Counted from the stretch's first letter, positions 44,918 to 53,236 are shown. The stretch is 59,500 nucleotides of DNA from Mycobacterium sp. 852002-51961_SCH5331710 (GCF_001665535.1 NZ_LZSQ01000040.1:1-59500), one strand, 5' to 3'. Notes: generated by a model not told the origin, from the sequence alone. Translations and numbers: made by a program.

Positions 44918-45724
44918 TCAGACCTTCCTCTTGGCCGCGAAATCGGTTGAGGCGGCGCTGATCATCTCGACGAGTGTGCGCCGGTCGACCGTCCACACCT
45001 GCGAGGCCATGGCGCGATTGTTCTCGCCGACGACGTAGGTGGGTCCGTTTCCGATGTTCGCGATGATCTCGGCGGCGACGTCCTCGGAGCGCATCTGCGT
45101 CTGTGGGTCGTAGTCGACACCCATCCGCGCGAGCGCCGGGGTGTAGGTCATGCCGAGCGGAGTGCAGCACACGTCCACGCCGTGGGGACGCAACTCCGCC
45201 CACAGCCCCTCGGCGAACGTGTGCTGGAACGCCTTGACCGCGGAATACACCGCCAGCGTGGCCGACCCGGCCAGGCAGGCCAGCGACGCGACGATCACGA
45301 TGCCGCCGCGGCCGCGCTCGGCCATCGCCGGTCCGAAGTGTCGGGCCAAGGCCATCGGCCCGACGCAGTCCAGCGCGACCTGTTTGAGCGAGTACTCGAG
45401 GTCGTTCTCGAGAAACGTCGTCGTACGGTCGGAAGCGCCCGCGTTGTACACGATCAGCCCCACGTCGAGTCCGTCGGTCGCCGCCGCCACCTTCGCGACC
45501 ACGTCGGGATCGGTGAGGTCCTGCACGACGGCCTGCACCGCAACGCCGTGCCGCTCACGCGCCGCGGCGGCGACCTGGTTGAGCAGCGCTCCATTGCGTG
45601 CGATCAGCACGAGGTCGAGCCCACGCGACGCCAGCTGATCGGCCATCTCGGCGCCGATGCCCTCCGAGGCCCCGGCGATCGCCGCCCACGGTCCGTACCG
45701 CGCGGCGAAGTCGCCGATTGTCAC
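44918..45724 (-). CDS. Short-chain dehydrogenase/reductase
   Basis: A 268-residue classical SDR: cofactor loop AIAGASEGIGAEMADQLAS, VYNAGAS, and catalytic VASLACLAGSATLAVYSAVK with Ser, Tyr and Lys in the right spacing. The segment MSAASTDFAAKRKV ends the protein. GTG 45724 overlaps the SnoaL-like stop by four bases, and the frame's longer N-terminus, rich in His/Arg, is not coding. The substrate is unknown; co-transcription with an MDR dehydrogenase gives two oxidoreductases in one operon. Confidence 0.87.
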   Translation of the reverse strand: MTIGDFAARYGPWAAIAGASEGIGAEMADQLASRGLDLVLIARNGALLNQVAAAARERHGVAVQAVVQDLTDPDVVAKVAAATDGLDVGLIVYNAGASDRTTTFLENDLEYSLKQVALDCVGPMALARHFGPAMAERGRGGIVIVASLACLAGSATLAVYSAVKAFQHTFAEGLWAELRPHGVDVCCTPLGMTYTPALARMGVDYDPQTQMRSEDVAAEIIANIGNGPTYVVGENNRAMASQVWTVDRRTLVEMISAASTDFAAKRKV

Positions 45725-46140
45725 GGCGCGACGCCGGCCGCGCTCATCACCCGCGCGATGTTGGTGGTGCGCTTGGCGATTCGCCACCCGTCCGCGGTCC
45801 TGACGAGCTCGTCGTCGTAGTGACCGAGGGCATCGATCCAGCTTCCGCCGTCATCGGGCACCGCCTGCAGCACCGCGCGCACGTAGGACCGCGCAGTCGC
45901 CCGGTCGGCGTCCACGTCGACGACGATGTTGGAGATGCGGTGGTAGGTCTGCCCCATGCCGCCGTGGATCTGCTCCATCAACGTGGTGAAGGCGTCGGGA
46001 TCGGTGAAGGTCCCCAGGTCGCCGTAGTCGATGTCGACCTCGTCGGCCCAGCACGTGCGGAACAGCTTCCAGTCCTTGAAGTCGATCCCCGTTGCGTAGC
46101 GAATCAAGACCTCGGCGATCTGCGCTTTGTCGGCGTCCAC
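45721..46140 (-). CDS. SnoaL-like/nuclear transport factor 2-fold protein
   Basis: The protein has 139 residues with the SnoaL_4 pattern: IAEVLIRYATGIDFKDWKLF followed by RTCWADEVDIDYGDLGTF, and a C-terminal sheet ALGHYDDELVRTADGWRIAK. The Tyr/Asp of the IRYATGIDFKD segment and the buried His of QTYHRISNIV are typical pocket residues. These folds serve as isomerases, dehydratases or hydroxylases for polycyclic or terpenoid compounds. It starts the four-gene minus-strand operon with a GTG and faces the DUF35-thiolase pair across an 84-bp gap holding the shared inverted repeat. Confidence 0.85.
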   Translation of the reverse strand: MDADKAQIAEVLIRYATGIDFKDWKLFRTCWADEVDIDYGDLGTFTDPDAFTTLMEQIHGGMGQTYHRISNIVVDVDADRATARSYVRAVLQAVPDDGGSWIDALGHYDDELVRTADGWRIAKRTTNIARVMSAAGVAP

Positions 46141-46181
46141 ATCGGGGAGGCTAGCAGCGCGTTGACTCGTTGACGACCCTG

Positions 46182-46200
46182 GTTCTCTCTAGACGAGAAC
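46182..46200. promoter_or_regulatory. GTTCTC-N7-GAGAAC operator between the SnoaL operon and the DUF35 gene
   Basis: A perfect 6-bp inverted repeat with 7-bp spacer in the divergent gap. Its core TTCTC-N7-GAGAA is identical to the site at 42522-42538. On the plus strand GTTATC at 46211-46216 lies 8 bases before the GTG of the DUF35 gene, which has no ribosome binding site, suggesting a leaderless message. Confidence 0.65.
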
Positions 46201-46224
46201 GTCATTTCCAGTTATCGTCGGCGC

Positions 46225-46647
46225 GTGCCGACACAGCAAGTGGCGCTCGCGCCCGAAATCTCGACCTGGCCCGACGACAATCCGCAGCTGATCGGAAGCC
46301 GGTGCGGCGCGTGTGGCGCCACCGCCTTCCCGATTCAGCAGCGCTGCCCGCGGTGCAGCGCCGGTGACATGTCCGAGCTCAAGCTGCCCCGGCGCGGCAC
46401 CCTCGTCGCGTGGACGACGCAGGGCTTCCCGCCCGGCGCCCCGTACAAGGGTCCTACCGGGAACGACTTCGTGCCCTTCGGCGTCGGGCTGGTTCAGCTC
46501 GAGGACGTCATCCGCGTCGAGGGCCGGCTCACCGAGAACGACCCGGCCAAGCTCGAGTTCGGCATGGAGGTCGAGCTGACGATGGTGCCGTTCACCACCG
46601 ACGACGACGGCAACGAGGTCGTCACCTTCGCCTTCAAGCCCGTCTAG
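46225..46647 (+). CDS. DUF35 OB-fold protein with zinc ribbon, partner of the thiolase-like protein
   Basis: The 140-residue product has an N-terminal rubredoxin-like zinc ribbon with four cysteines (Cys27, Cys30, Cys41, Cys44 in RCGACGATAFPIQQRCPRC), followed by an OB-fold domain (RRGTLVAWTTQGFPP and the C-terminal VVTFAFKPV). DUF35 proteins bind acyl-CoA and form complexes with SCP-x-like thiolases, as in the Ltp2/ChsH2-DUF35 retro-aldolase of cholesterol side-chain degradation. It lies 16 bp upstream of such a thiolase. The GTG start has no clear ribosome binding site. Confidence 0.88.
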   Translation: MPTQQVALAPEISTWPDDNPQLIGSRCGACGATAFPIQQRCPRCSAGDMSELKLPRRGTLVAWTTQGFPPGAPYKGPTGNDFVPFGVGLVQLEDVIRVEGRLTENDPAKLEFGMEVELTMVPFTTDDDGNEVVTFAFKPV

Positions 46648-46663
46648 ACACAGGAGCATCGAG

Positions 46664-47809
46664 ATGACCAACGACGTGGCGATCATCGGCGTCGGGCTGC
46701 ACCCGTTCGGCCGATTCCCCAAGACCGCGATGGAGATGGGCGCCGAGGCCATCCAATCCGCGCTCACCGACGCCGGCCTGGAATGGAAGGACATCCAGTT
46801 CGGGTTCGGCGGCAGCTACGAGGTGTCCAACCCCGACGCGGTGACCCGGCTCGTCGGGCTGACGGGCATCACCTTCACCAACGTCTTCAACGCGTGCGCC
46901 ACCGCCGCCAGTGCGATCCAGCAGACCGCGGACACCATCCGGCTCGGCAAGTACGACATCGGCATCGCGATCGGCCTGGACAAGCATCCGCGCGGTGCGT
47001 TCACCGACGATCCGGCCAAACTCGCTCTGCCGCAGTGGTATGCCGAGAACGGTCAATTCGTCACCACGAAGTTCTTCGGGATGAAGGCCAACCACTACAT
47101 CCACAAGCACGGCATCTCGCAGGCCACGCTGGCCAAGGTGGCGGCCAAGAACTTCCGCAACGGTGCGTTGAACCCGAATGCGTTCCGGCGCAAGGCGATC
47201 CCCGAAGCGGAGATCCTGAACTCGACGGTGCTGAACTACCCGCTGACGCAGTACATGTTCTGTGCGCCGGACGAGGGCGCCGCGGCGGTGATCATGTGCC
47301 GCGGAGACATCGCGCACCGCTTCACCAAGAAGCCGGTGTACGTGCGCGCCACCGAGATTCGCACCCGGCGCTTCGGCGCCTATGAGGTCCATGCGACGTC
47401 GGCGCCGCTGGACGAGGACGCCTCCCCCACCGTCTACGCCGCCAAGGCGGCCTACGAGGCGGCGGGCCTGGGCCCGGAGGATGTCGACGTCGCGCAGCTT
47501 CAGGACACCGACGCGGGCGCCGAGGTCATTCACATGGCGGAGACCGGCCTGTGCGCCGACGGAGAGCAGGAGAAGCTGCTCGCCGACGGCGCCACCGAGA
47601 TCCACGGGTCGATGCCGATCAACACCGACGGCGGGCTGATCGCCAACGGTGAGCCGATCGGGGCTTCGGGACTGCGGCAGGTGCACGAACTCGTCCGGCA
47701 GCTGCGCGGTGAGGCGGGCGACCGTCAGGTCCCCGGTGAGCCCAAAGTCGGCCTGGCGCAGGTGTATGGCGCGCCCGGCACCGCGTCGGCGACGATCCTC
47801 GCGGTCTGA
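46664..47809 (+). CDS. Thiolase-superfamily lipid-transfer-protein-like enzyme lacking thiolytic histidines
   Basis: A 381-residue thiolase-fold protein, with ATG after AGGAGC. The nucleophile-position Cys78 is in FNACATAASA. The usual GHP motif reads NGEPIGASG (Glu near 330), and the NHEAFA motif reads QDTDAGAEVIH. Both histidines expected for thiolysis are thus absent, which points to a retro-aldol, retro-Claisen or non-thiolytic role as in Ltp2-type lyases. Gene pairing with a DUF35 protein supports that. Substrate is unknown; a branched or ring-bearing beta-hydroxy or beta-keto acyl-CoA fits the cluster. Confidence 0.88.
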   Translation: MTNDVAIIGVGLHPFGRFPKTAMEMGAEAIQSALTDAGLEWKDIQFGFGGSYEVSNPDAVTRLVGLTGITFTNVFNACATAASAIQQTADTIRLGKYDIGIAIGLDKHPRGAFTDDPAKLALPQWYAENGQFVTTKFFGMKANHYIHKHGISQATLAKVAAKNFRNGALNPNAFRRKAIPEAEILNSTVLNYPLTQYMFCAPDEGAAAVIMCRGDIAHRFTKKPVYVRATEIRTRRFGAYEVHATSAPLDEDASPTVYAAKAAYEAAGLGPEDVDVAQLQDTDAGAEVIHMAETGLCADGEQEKLLADGATEIHGSMPINTDGGLIANGEPIGASGLRQVHELVRQLRGEAGDRQVPGEPKVGLAQVYGAPGTASATILAV

Positions 47810-47861
47810 TGCGGTTGGCGATTCGCGACCTGGGTCGCGGACGACGTTCTAAGATCCGGAA

Positions 47862-48308
47862 ATGATCTCCGGTCGCTCGGTCCGTATCGCTTTGCCGGCC
47901 CTCGTGGCGGCAACCGTGGTGACCGCCGGCGGCGTGCTGTCGGTCAGCGCGCCGGCGGTGGCGCAGGATCCGCCGCCGCCGGTGCTGCACAACGTCAAGT
48001 ACTCGGTGTTCTCCGAGCAGCCGTTCTACGTCGACATCTACTACCGCGACGTCGATCCCCCGAACTGGGCCGCCTACAGCCACAACCCGTACGAGTTCAG
48101 CCCGAAGGCCGAGGCCCAGATCGGACCGGACCAGCAGTGGAACTTGGACGTCCAGCTCGCCGATCCCGACCGGTGGGCGATGGTCGCGGCGACCAGCGGG
48201 ACCGGCGAGGCGAAGCCGAACATCCACTGCGTGCTCGCGGTGGACGGCGTGGTGGTCGCCACCCACCAGGGCCCCAAGGGCGCGCTCTGCTCGATCCGGA
48301 ACTGGTGA
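47862..48308 (+). CDS. Small secreted protein of unknown function
   Basis: The 148-residue product has a signal peptide (RIALPALVAATVVTAGGVLS, cleavage near AVAQD) and a mature part rich in aromatic residues with a pair of cysteines near the C-terminus (IHCVLAVDG and ALCSIRNW). The end pattern, two cysteines flanking VDGVVVA, resembles the MmpS-like/mycobacterial secreted beta-domain seen at 9.6 kb. It is the third plus-strand gene after DUF35 and the thiolase-like gene, with a 52-bp gap. I do not recognise a named family. Confidence 0.78.
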   Translation: MISGRSVRIALPALVAATVVTAGGVLSVSAPAVAQDPPPPVLHNVKYSVFSEQPFYVDIYYRDVDPPNWAAYSHNPYEFSPKAEAQIGPDQQWNLDVQLADPDRWAMVAATSGTGEAKPNIHCVLAVDGVVVATHQGPKGALCSIRNW

Positions 48309-48317
48309 GCGCCGTTC

Positions 48318-48926
48318 TCAGCCGGCCGTGAGCGGTTCGCCCTCCAGGCGACGGATCCACTTCTCGCAGAAGGCGAATGTCTCCGCATGCCCGGTGGTCA
48401 TGCCGAGCGCCCGTTCGACCACCAGCGCCTGCGACACGCTCGTCGCGAAGACCGTCCACACCACCGGCGGAACCTCCTCGGCGTCGGCCCCATAGCGTTC
48501 GAGGACCGACGCGATGGCCTTGTTCTGCTCTTCGCGGAACCGTTCGGCGTAGTAGATGATCTCGGCCCGTAACGCCTTGCGGTGATTGGCCAGGCCCATG
48601 AACTCCATCGTGAGCCGGGTGGCCTCGGGCTGGGTGCTGAACCGCCACAGCGCCCACAGCGGCTGAGGCGACGCGAGCGCCTCGGTGAGCGCTTTGAGGC
48701 CCAACTCGGCCATGCGGCGGAACACCGCGAGAAACAAGTCCTCCATGGTGCGGAAGTAGTAGTGCACGAGTTGCGGTTTGAGGCCCGCCTTCTCGGCGAC
48801 CCGCCGCGAAGTGACGGCGGCGTAGCCCTCTTCCAGCAGCAACTGCTCGGCGGCGTCGAGCAGCACACCGCGGTTTTTCGCGTCCGGCGCCCCTATCCGT
48901 CGTGCCGACCCGGAAACCTGCGTCAT
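48318..48926 (-). CDS. TetR-family regulator divergent from a cytochrome P450
   Basis: A 202-residue TetR protein with an N-terminal helix-turn-helix (RRVAEKAGLKPQLVHYYFRT) and an alpha-helical C-terminal domain. ATG 48926 is chosen over the upstream in-frame 49019 because the longer version would run through the palindrome at 49009-49030. The gene is convergent with the small secreted protein and divergent from the P450. It most likely represses itself and the P450, and could also control the neighbouring catabolic operons, although their shared repeat differs from its own presumed operator. Confidence 0.88.
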   Translation of the reverse strand: MTQVSGSARRIGAPDAKNRGVLLDAAEQLLLEEGYAAVTSRRVAEKAGLKPQLVHYYFRTMEDLFLAVFRRMAELGLKALTEALASPQPLWALWRFSTQPEATRLTMEFMGLANHRKALRAEIIYYAERFREEQNKAIASVLERYGADAEEVPPVVWTVFATSVSQALVVERALGMTTGHAETFAFCEKWIRRLEGEPLTAG

Positions 48927-49008
48927 CCGATCACTTCTCTTCCCGCCCTTCCGACACGCCGATCGTAGTGGGGACCCGCTTACCGATCTTGACCACGACC
49001 TTAACCCC

Positions 49009-49030
49009 ATGCTAAGCAAGTGCTCAGCAT
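49009..49030. promoter_or_regulatory. 22-bp TetR-type operator between tetR and P450
   Basis: The sequence is A-TGCTAAGCA-AG-TGCTCAGCA-T: two TGCTNAGCA half-sites, each itself a near-palindrome, arranged symmetrically. It lies 82 bp upstream of tetR and 80 bp upstream of the P450 start, central in the divergent gap. It is the strongest palindrome in this gap. Confidence 0.78.
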
Positions 49031-49110
49031 ATTAAGTCAAAGATGCAAGCGAGCGGCGCCGTCCGCTCACCATCACGCGGGCCAGCGTCGACCCTGAAGG
49101 GCTGAAAACC

Positions 49111-50391
49111 ATGACCACTGATTTCGATTCGGTTGACTACTTCACCGATCCCTCCCTGGTTCCCGACCCGCACCCCTACTACGACCACATCCGGTCGAAG
49201 GACCCGGTCTGTTGTCCGATCAACAACGGCGTGCTCGCGGTCACCGGATGGGAGGCGGCCAACAGCGTCTACAAGGACAGCGAGAACTTCTCGTCCTGCG
49301 TGGCGGTCATGGGCCCGTTCACCCCGATGCCGTTCACGCCCGAGGGCGACGACATCTGCGAACAACTCGAAAAGCATCGGACCGAGATTCCGATGTTCGA
49401 GCACATGGTCACGATGGATCCGCCGCAGCACACCGACGCGCGCTCGATCCTGGCCCGACTGCTGACGCCCAAGCGCCTCAAGGAAAATGAGGACTTCATG
49501 TGGCGGTTGGCCGACCGCCATATCGACGAGTTCATCGCCGACGGCACGTGTGAATTCCTCGCCGCGTACGCAAAGCCCTTCTCGCTGTTGGTCGTTGCCG
49601 ATCTGCTTGGCGTACCCGAGGAAGACCACGACGACTTCCGCGAGGCGTTCGGCGCCGAGCGGCCCGGTACGAACATCGGCAGCCTCGACCACGAGGTGAT
49701 CGCCACCAACCCGCTCGAGTGGGCCGACGAGAAGTTCGCGCACTACATCGAGGAGCGCCGCGAGAACCCTCGCGACGATGTCCTCACCTCGCTCGCCACC
49801 GCGAAGTATCCGGACGGCTCCACCCCCGAGGTCGTCGACGTGGTGCGCACCGCGACATTCCTGTTCGCCGCCGGTCAGGAGACGACGGCGAAACTGCTCG
49901 GCGCCGCGATGCGGGTGCTGTCCGACCGGCCCGACATCCAGCAGCAGTTGCGCGACGACCGAAGCCTGATCCCGGTGTTCATCGAGGAGTGCCTGCGGAT
50001 GGACAGCCCGGTCAAGAGCGTGTTCCGGATGGCCCGCAAGACAACAACACTCGGCGACACCCCGGTGCCGGCGGGCACGACTGTGATGGTCAGCCCCGGG
50101 GCGGCCAACCGCGATCCCGAGCGGTTCGACAATCCCCACGAGTTCCAGTTGGACCGCAAGAACGTCCGCGAGCACATCGCGTTCAGCCGCGGTATCCATT
50201 CCTGCCCTGGTGCACCGCTGGCGCGTGTGGAGGGCCGCGTCTCGATCGAACGACTCCTCGACCGGTTGGGCGACATCACGGTCGACGAGGAGAAGCACGG
50301 ATCGATCGACGACCGCCGGTACGTCTATGAGCCGACATTCATCCTGCGCGGGCTCACCGAGATCAACATCGAGTTCAAGCCGATCGGCTGA
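49111..50391 (+). CDS. Cytochrome P450
   Basis: The 426-residue protein is a soluble class I bacterial P450. The I-helix motif is FLFAAGQETTAK, the K-helix ExxR is EECLR, and the heme-binding loop is FSRGIHSCPGAPLAR with the thiolate ligand Cys365. It lacks a membrane anchor and needs a ferredoxin; none is encoded nearby. The subfamily cannot be assigned with certainty. It is controlled, by context, by the divergent TetR protein, and it sits between the catabolic cluster and the mce operon, where hydroxylation of an imported hydrophobic substrate would be the first step. Confidence 0.93.
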   Translation: MTTDFDSVDYFTDPSLVPDPHPYYDHIRSKDPVCCPINNGVLAVTGWEAANSVYKDSENFSSCVAVMGPFTPMPFTPEGDDICEQLEKHRTEIPMFEHMVTMDPPQHTDARSILARLLTPKRLKENEDFMWRLADRHIDEFIADGTCEFLAAYAKPFSLLVVADLLGVPEEDHDDFREAFGAERPGTNIGSLDHEVIATNPLEWADEKFAHYIEERRENPRDDVLTSLATAKYPDGSTPEVVDVVRTATFLFAAGQETTAKLLGAAMRVLSDRPDIQQQLRDDRSLIPVFIEECLRMDSPVKSVFRMARKTTTLGDTPVPAGTTVMVSPGAANRDPERFDNPHEFQLDRKNVREHIAFSRGIHSCPGAPLARVEGRVSIERLLDRLGDITVDEEKHGSIDDRRYVYEPTFILRGLTEINIEFKPIG

Positions 50392-50404
50392 GCGTCACCA
50401 CGGT

Positions 50405-50446
50405 CGCCGAAACTGCGGAGCGATCACACGATCCGCAGTTTCGGCG
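50405..50446. terminator. Perfect 15-bp dyad between convergent P450 and secreted-protein genes
   Basis: CGCCGAAACTGCGGA (50405-50419) and its exact complement (50432-50446) flank a 12-base loop, 14 bp after the P450 stop. There is no T-run. It probably terminates transcription from both sides, or is a dispersed repeat related to that at 12003-12063. Confidence 0.6.
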
Positions 50447-50481
50447 TTCCGTGTGCAGTCTCGGGCAGTCGGCGCGAGACT

Positions 50482-50913
50482 CTACAGATCCCCGCGCTCC
50501 CAGTAGCTGCGCCCGTCCTTGGAGACGCAGGTGAGGAAGAGACCGTCCGGTGCCTGAGCGACCTCGCCGTCCATCGACGGGCACAGATCGTTCTCGAGCT
50601 TGACGCCGTGCATCTCCGGCGAGCGGAACCAGCGCGGCTCGTAGCGGCGCGGAGAACCGCAGAACACCAGCCGGCCCCACGACGTCACGCCGAACGCGTA
50701 GTACGTCGTGTTGTTGCAGTAGGACCCCAGCACGACGCCCGGCTGGATACCCGGTGTGCAGTTGGGGCTGTTGCATTCGGCGCCCGGCGGCGGCAGCGGC
50801 GGCAACGGCGGCTGCGCCTCGGCGGTCGGCGCCGTGAGCATCAACGCGGGGGTAGCCAGGGCAGCAAACACTGCGGCGAGGGAACGCACGGGCACATTGT
50901 TCCATACGCGCAC
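50482..50913 (-). CDS. Small secreted cysteine-containing protein, unknown function
   Basis: A 143-residue secreted protein. GTG 50913 is chosen because GGGAGA lies upstream and it gives an n-region MRVWNNVPVRS before the hydrophobic AAVFAALATPALML and a cleavage site near AEAQP; GTG 50895 and 50889 are alternatives. The mature protein starts with a proline-rich segment and has six cysteines (ECNSPNCT, YCNNTTY, FCGSP, LCPSM, TCVSK), suggesting three disulfides. It diverges from another secreted protein gene, 54 bp apart. No known family. Confidence 0.75.
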   Translation of the reverse strand: MRVWNNVPVRSLAAVFAALATPALMLTAPTAEAQPPLPPLPPPGAECNSPNCTPGIQPGVVLGSYCNNTTYYAFGVTSWGRLVFCGSPRRYEPRWFRSPEMHGVKLENDLCPSMDGEVAQAPDGLFLTCVSKDGRSYWERGDL

Positions 50914-50967
50914 AAGGAAATTCTCCCTTTCGGAGAGGGCGGCTACCGACCGCGATAAGCTGCATTC

Positions 50968-51507
50968 ATGCGTGGATTTGGCGTGGCCGCCGGAGCGGTC
51001 GCAATCGCTGTGGCCGGAAGTCTGAGCACCGCGACAGCGGCGCACGCCGACGATTTCGCCGACGACTATCAAGTCGCGCTCAACGGCACCTTTCGGGTGA
51101 TGTCGGACGGGCAATGGGCGAAACGCGGTATGCGACCTGGTGGCGCCGACGTCTTCATCAAGCAGCAGACGGTCGAGCAGACCTGGACGATCAGCACGAG
51201 TTGTATCAGCCCGATCGAATGCAGCGGCACCGTGCAGAGTGATCTCGGCTGGACCGCTCCGATCCGGCTCGACGACCTCTGGTACGTCGACCACGATATC
51301 CCCAACTGGTTGCCGTGCCCCGACGGCAGCTTCGCACCTGGTCACCAGAAATTCATTCTGGTGGGCTGGGACCCCACCATCAATCAGCGGGTCAACCATA
51401 ACGCCACCTTCCTGATGGGCCGCGATCAGACCAAGAGCCCGAGCGGTGCGTGCGGCGCCAATCAGCCCCTCGTGATCGAGATGCCTGTCAAGGTCCAGAA
51501 AATCTGA
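50968..51507 (+). CDS. Secreted protein of unknown function next to the mce operon
   Basis: The 179-residue product has a signal peptide (FGVAAGAVAIAVAGSLSTAT, cleavage near AHADD) and a mature beta-rich domain with four cysteines (SCISPIECSG, LPCPDG, ACGANQ). FRVMSDGQWAKRGM and WTISTSCISPIECSGTVQSD resemble small secreted proteins common near mycobacterial mce and catabolic loci, but I recognise no named family. It is convergent with mceF, 46 bp apart. Confidence 0.78.
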   Translation: MRGFGVAAGAVAIAVAGSLSTATAAHADDFADDYQVALNGTFRVMSDGQWAKRGMRPGGADVFIKQQTVEQTWTISTSCISPIECSGTVQSDLGWTAPIRLDDLWYVDHDIPNWLPCPDGSFAPGHQKFILVGWDPTINQRVNHNATFLMGRDQTKSPSGACGANQPLVIEMPVKVQKI

Positions 51508-51553
51508 CGTCCACCCACCTTCACGGAGCTTCCCGACCGGGGCGCTCCCCCGG

Positions 51554-53236
51554 TCAGGTCGGCATCAGGTCCTTCCACGACTTCGGCTCGTTGCTGGCAA
51601 GATTCGTCTGCCGCGGCAGCAAGCCATCGGGTGTCATGTACTGACCCGTCTCCGGATCGTAGTGGGCGACGGCCACCGACGGTCCCCCGGAAGCGTTGCC
51701 GCTGTGCGCACTTGGCGCAACGGGGGTCGCCCCACCCGCTGCAGGCGGCGCCGGGATCGGTGTGCCGTTGATCGAGTTGCCGGGCGGCGGAGGCGGTGCC
51801 ACCGGATCCTGGATCGGTGCCGGCGCAGCAGCGGGTGCCGACGCCGAGCCATGTGGGGTCCCGCCGGCCACCGGCAGCGGTGGCGGCGGCATACCCGGTG
51901 GCGTTCCCGCGGGGGCCGCACCGGGAGGCAGCGGAGTGCCCTCCACCGGTGCGTAAAGCCGCTCGGAGAAGTCCACCCGGTCGTCGGGCGGGATCCCCTG
52001 GGATATCAAATTCGGGTCGATCGGGTACGCACCGAGGGTGTGCTGACGCAAGGCCAACGGCTGATAGCCCTTGGGGTCGTTGCACAATTCGACGGTCGGC
52101 GCCCGTTTACCCGGATGCTCCATGCACGGGTAGTTGCGCGCACCACGCACCGCGATCGGCGAATCCTGCGGCAACTTGCAGTAGAGCCCGTCTGGGGTGT
52201 CGATGGACGTGGTGTCCTCCGGCGAGCGCCAACTCGACGGAGGCAGGAACCCGACGGTGCAGGGCGTTGGGTCGCTGATGGTGAGCGCGAAGTCGCCCAT
52301 CGGGAGGCCGGTGGGGTTGTTCTGCGGAAGCCCGAACGACTGCTGTGCGGCGATGATGCCCGGGAAGATGACCAGCAATTGCTCCAGCGACGGATTGTAG
52401 GTGAGCAGAGTCTGGCCCACCGTGGTGAGATTCGCCAGCAGGATCGGCAGCGTCGGCTTGATCTGGTTCAGCAGCGTCGAAACCTCCTGCGCGAAGCCGG
52501 GCCCCTGCTGAAGCAGCGTCCGGATCTGCGGATCGTTCTGCCGAAGCTGACCGGTCACTCCCGCAAGGCTTTTCGCCCAGGTGCGGATCTGCTCGGTGGT
52601 CTCGGCCTGCGATTCCAGTAGCGGCCCGCTGTCATCGATGAGCCCGCGGGTCTGGTCGGAGACGGTGTTGGCCTCGGCGCTGATCTTGGCCGCAGAGTCG
52701 ACCAGGGATTGGAAATCGGGGCCGGCCCCGTTGAACGCCTTGAACGACTCGTCGAGCAGGTCGGCGATCCGGTCCGACGGGATGCTTCCGATCAGTCGGT
52801 TGAGTCCCTCCAGTACCGGGCCGATCTCTTGCGGAATGATGGTGTCCGCGACAGGAATTCGCGACCCGTTCTGCAAGTAAGGCCCGGAGTCGGTACGCGG
52901 CCGCAGGTCGACGTATTGCTCGCCGACGGCGGAGACACTGCGCACTTCGGCCTGTAAATCTGCGGGAACCTTCGGCGATGTGTCGAGCGACAGCGTGGCC
53001 TCGGCCCCGTTTTCGGTCAGGGCCACGTCGGTGACCTTGCCGATCTGCACACCGCGGTACGTGACGTTGCCGAAGCGATAGAGGCCACCCGCGGCGGGCA
53101 GTTCCATCTTCACCGTCAACCGGCCGACGCCGAGCAAGGTCGGCACCTGCATGTAGACGAACAGCATCACCGTCACACCCACGATCGACGCGATCGTGAA
53201 GATGATCAACTGGTTTCGTACGAAGCGCGTCAGCAT
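51554..53236 (-). CDS. mceF: Mce-family protein, MceF position
   Basis: Last gene of the mce operon, 560 residues. An N-terminal membrane helix (LIIFTIASIVGVTVMLFVYM) is followed by the MCE domain (TVKMELPAAGGLYRFGNVTY, then RGVQIGKVTDVAL), a long helical region and a very proline/alanine-rich tail (residues about 420-520) ending in a short conserved block (GQYMTPDGLLPRQTNLAS then PKSWKDLMPT). Mce proteins form a hexameric tunnel carrying lipids across the cell wall to the YrbE permease. Its ATG overlaps the mceE stop by one base (TGATG). Confidence 0.93.
   Translation of the reverse strand: MLTRFVRNQLIIFTIASIVGVTVMLFVYMQVPTLLGVGRLTVKMELPAAGGLYRFGNVTYRGVQIGKVTDVALTENGAEATLSLDTSPKVPADLQAEVRSVSAVGEQYVDLRPRTDSGPYLQNGSRIPVADTIIPQEIGPVLEGLNRLIGSIPSDRIADLLDESFKAFNGAGPDFQSLVDSAAKISAEANTVSDQTRGLIDDSGPLLESQAETTEQIRTWAKSLAGVTGQLRQNDPQIRTLLQQGPGFAQEVSTLLNQIKPTLPILLANLTTVGQTLLTYNPSLEQLLVIFPGIIAAQQSFGLPQNNPTGLPMGDFALTISDPTPCTVGFLPPSSWRSPEDTTSIDTPDGLYCKLPQDSPIAVRGARNYPCMEHPGKRAPTVELCNDPKGYQPLALRQHTLGAYPIDPNLISQGIPPDDRVDFSERLYAPVEGTPLPPGAAPAGTPPGMPPPPLPVAGGTPHGSASAPAAAPAPIQDPVAPPPPPGNSINGTPIPAPPAAGGATPVAPSAHSGNASGGPSVAVAHYDPETGQYMTPDGLLPRQTNLASNEPKSWKDLMPT

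Noticed and set aside
47838..47862. TTCT-N7-GGAA-like sequence before the small secreted protein gene
   Set aside because: Only half-matches the TTCTC-N7-GAGAA motif, so not counted as a site.
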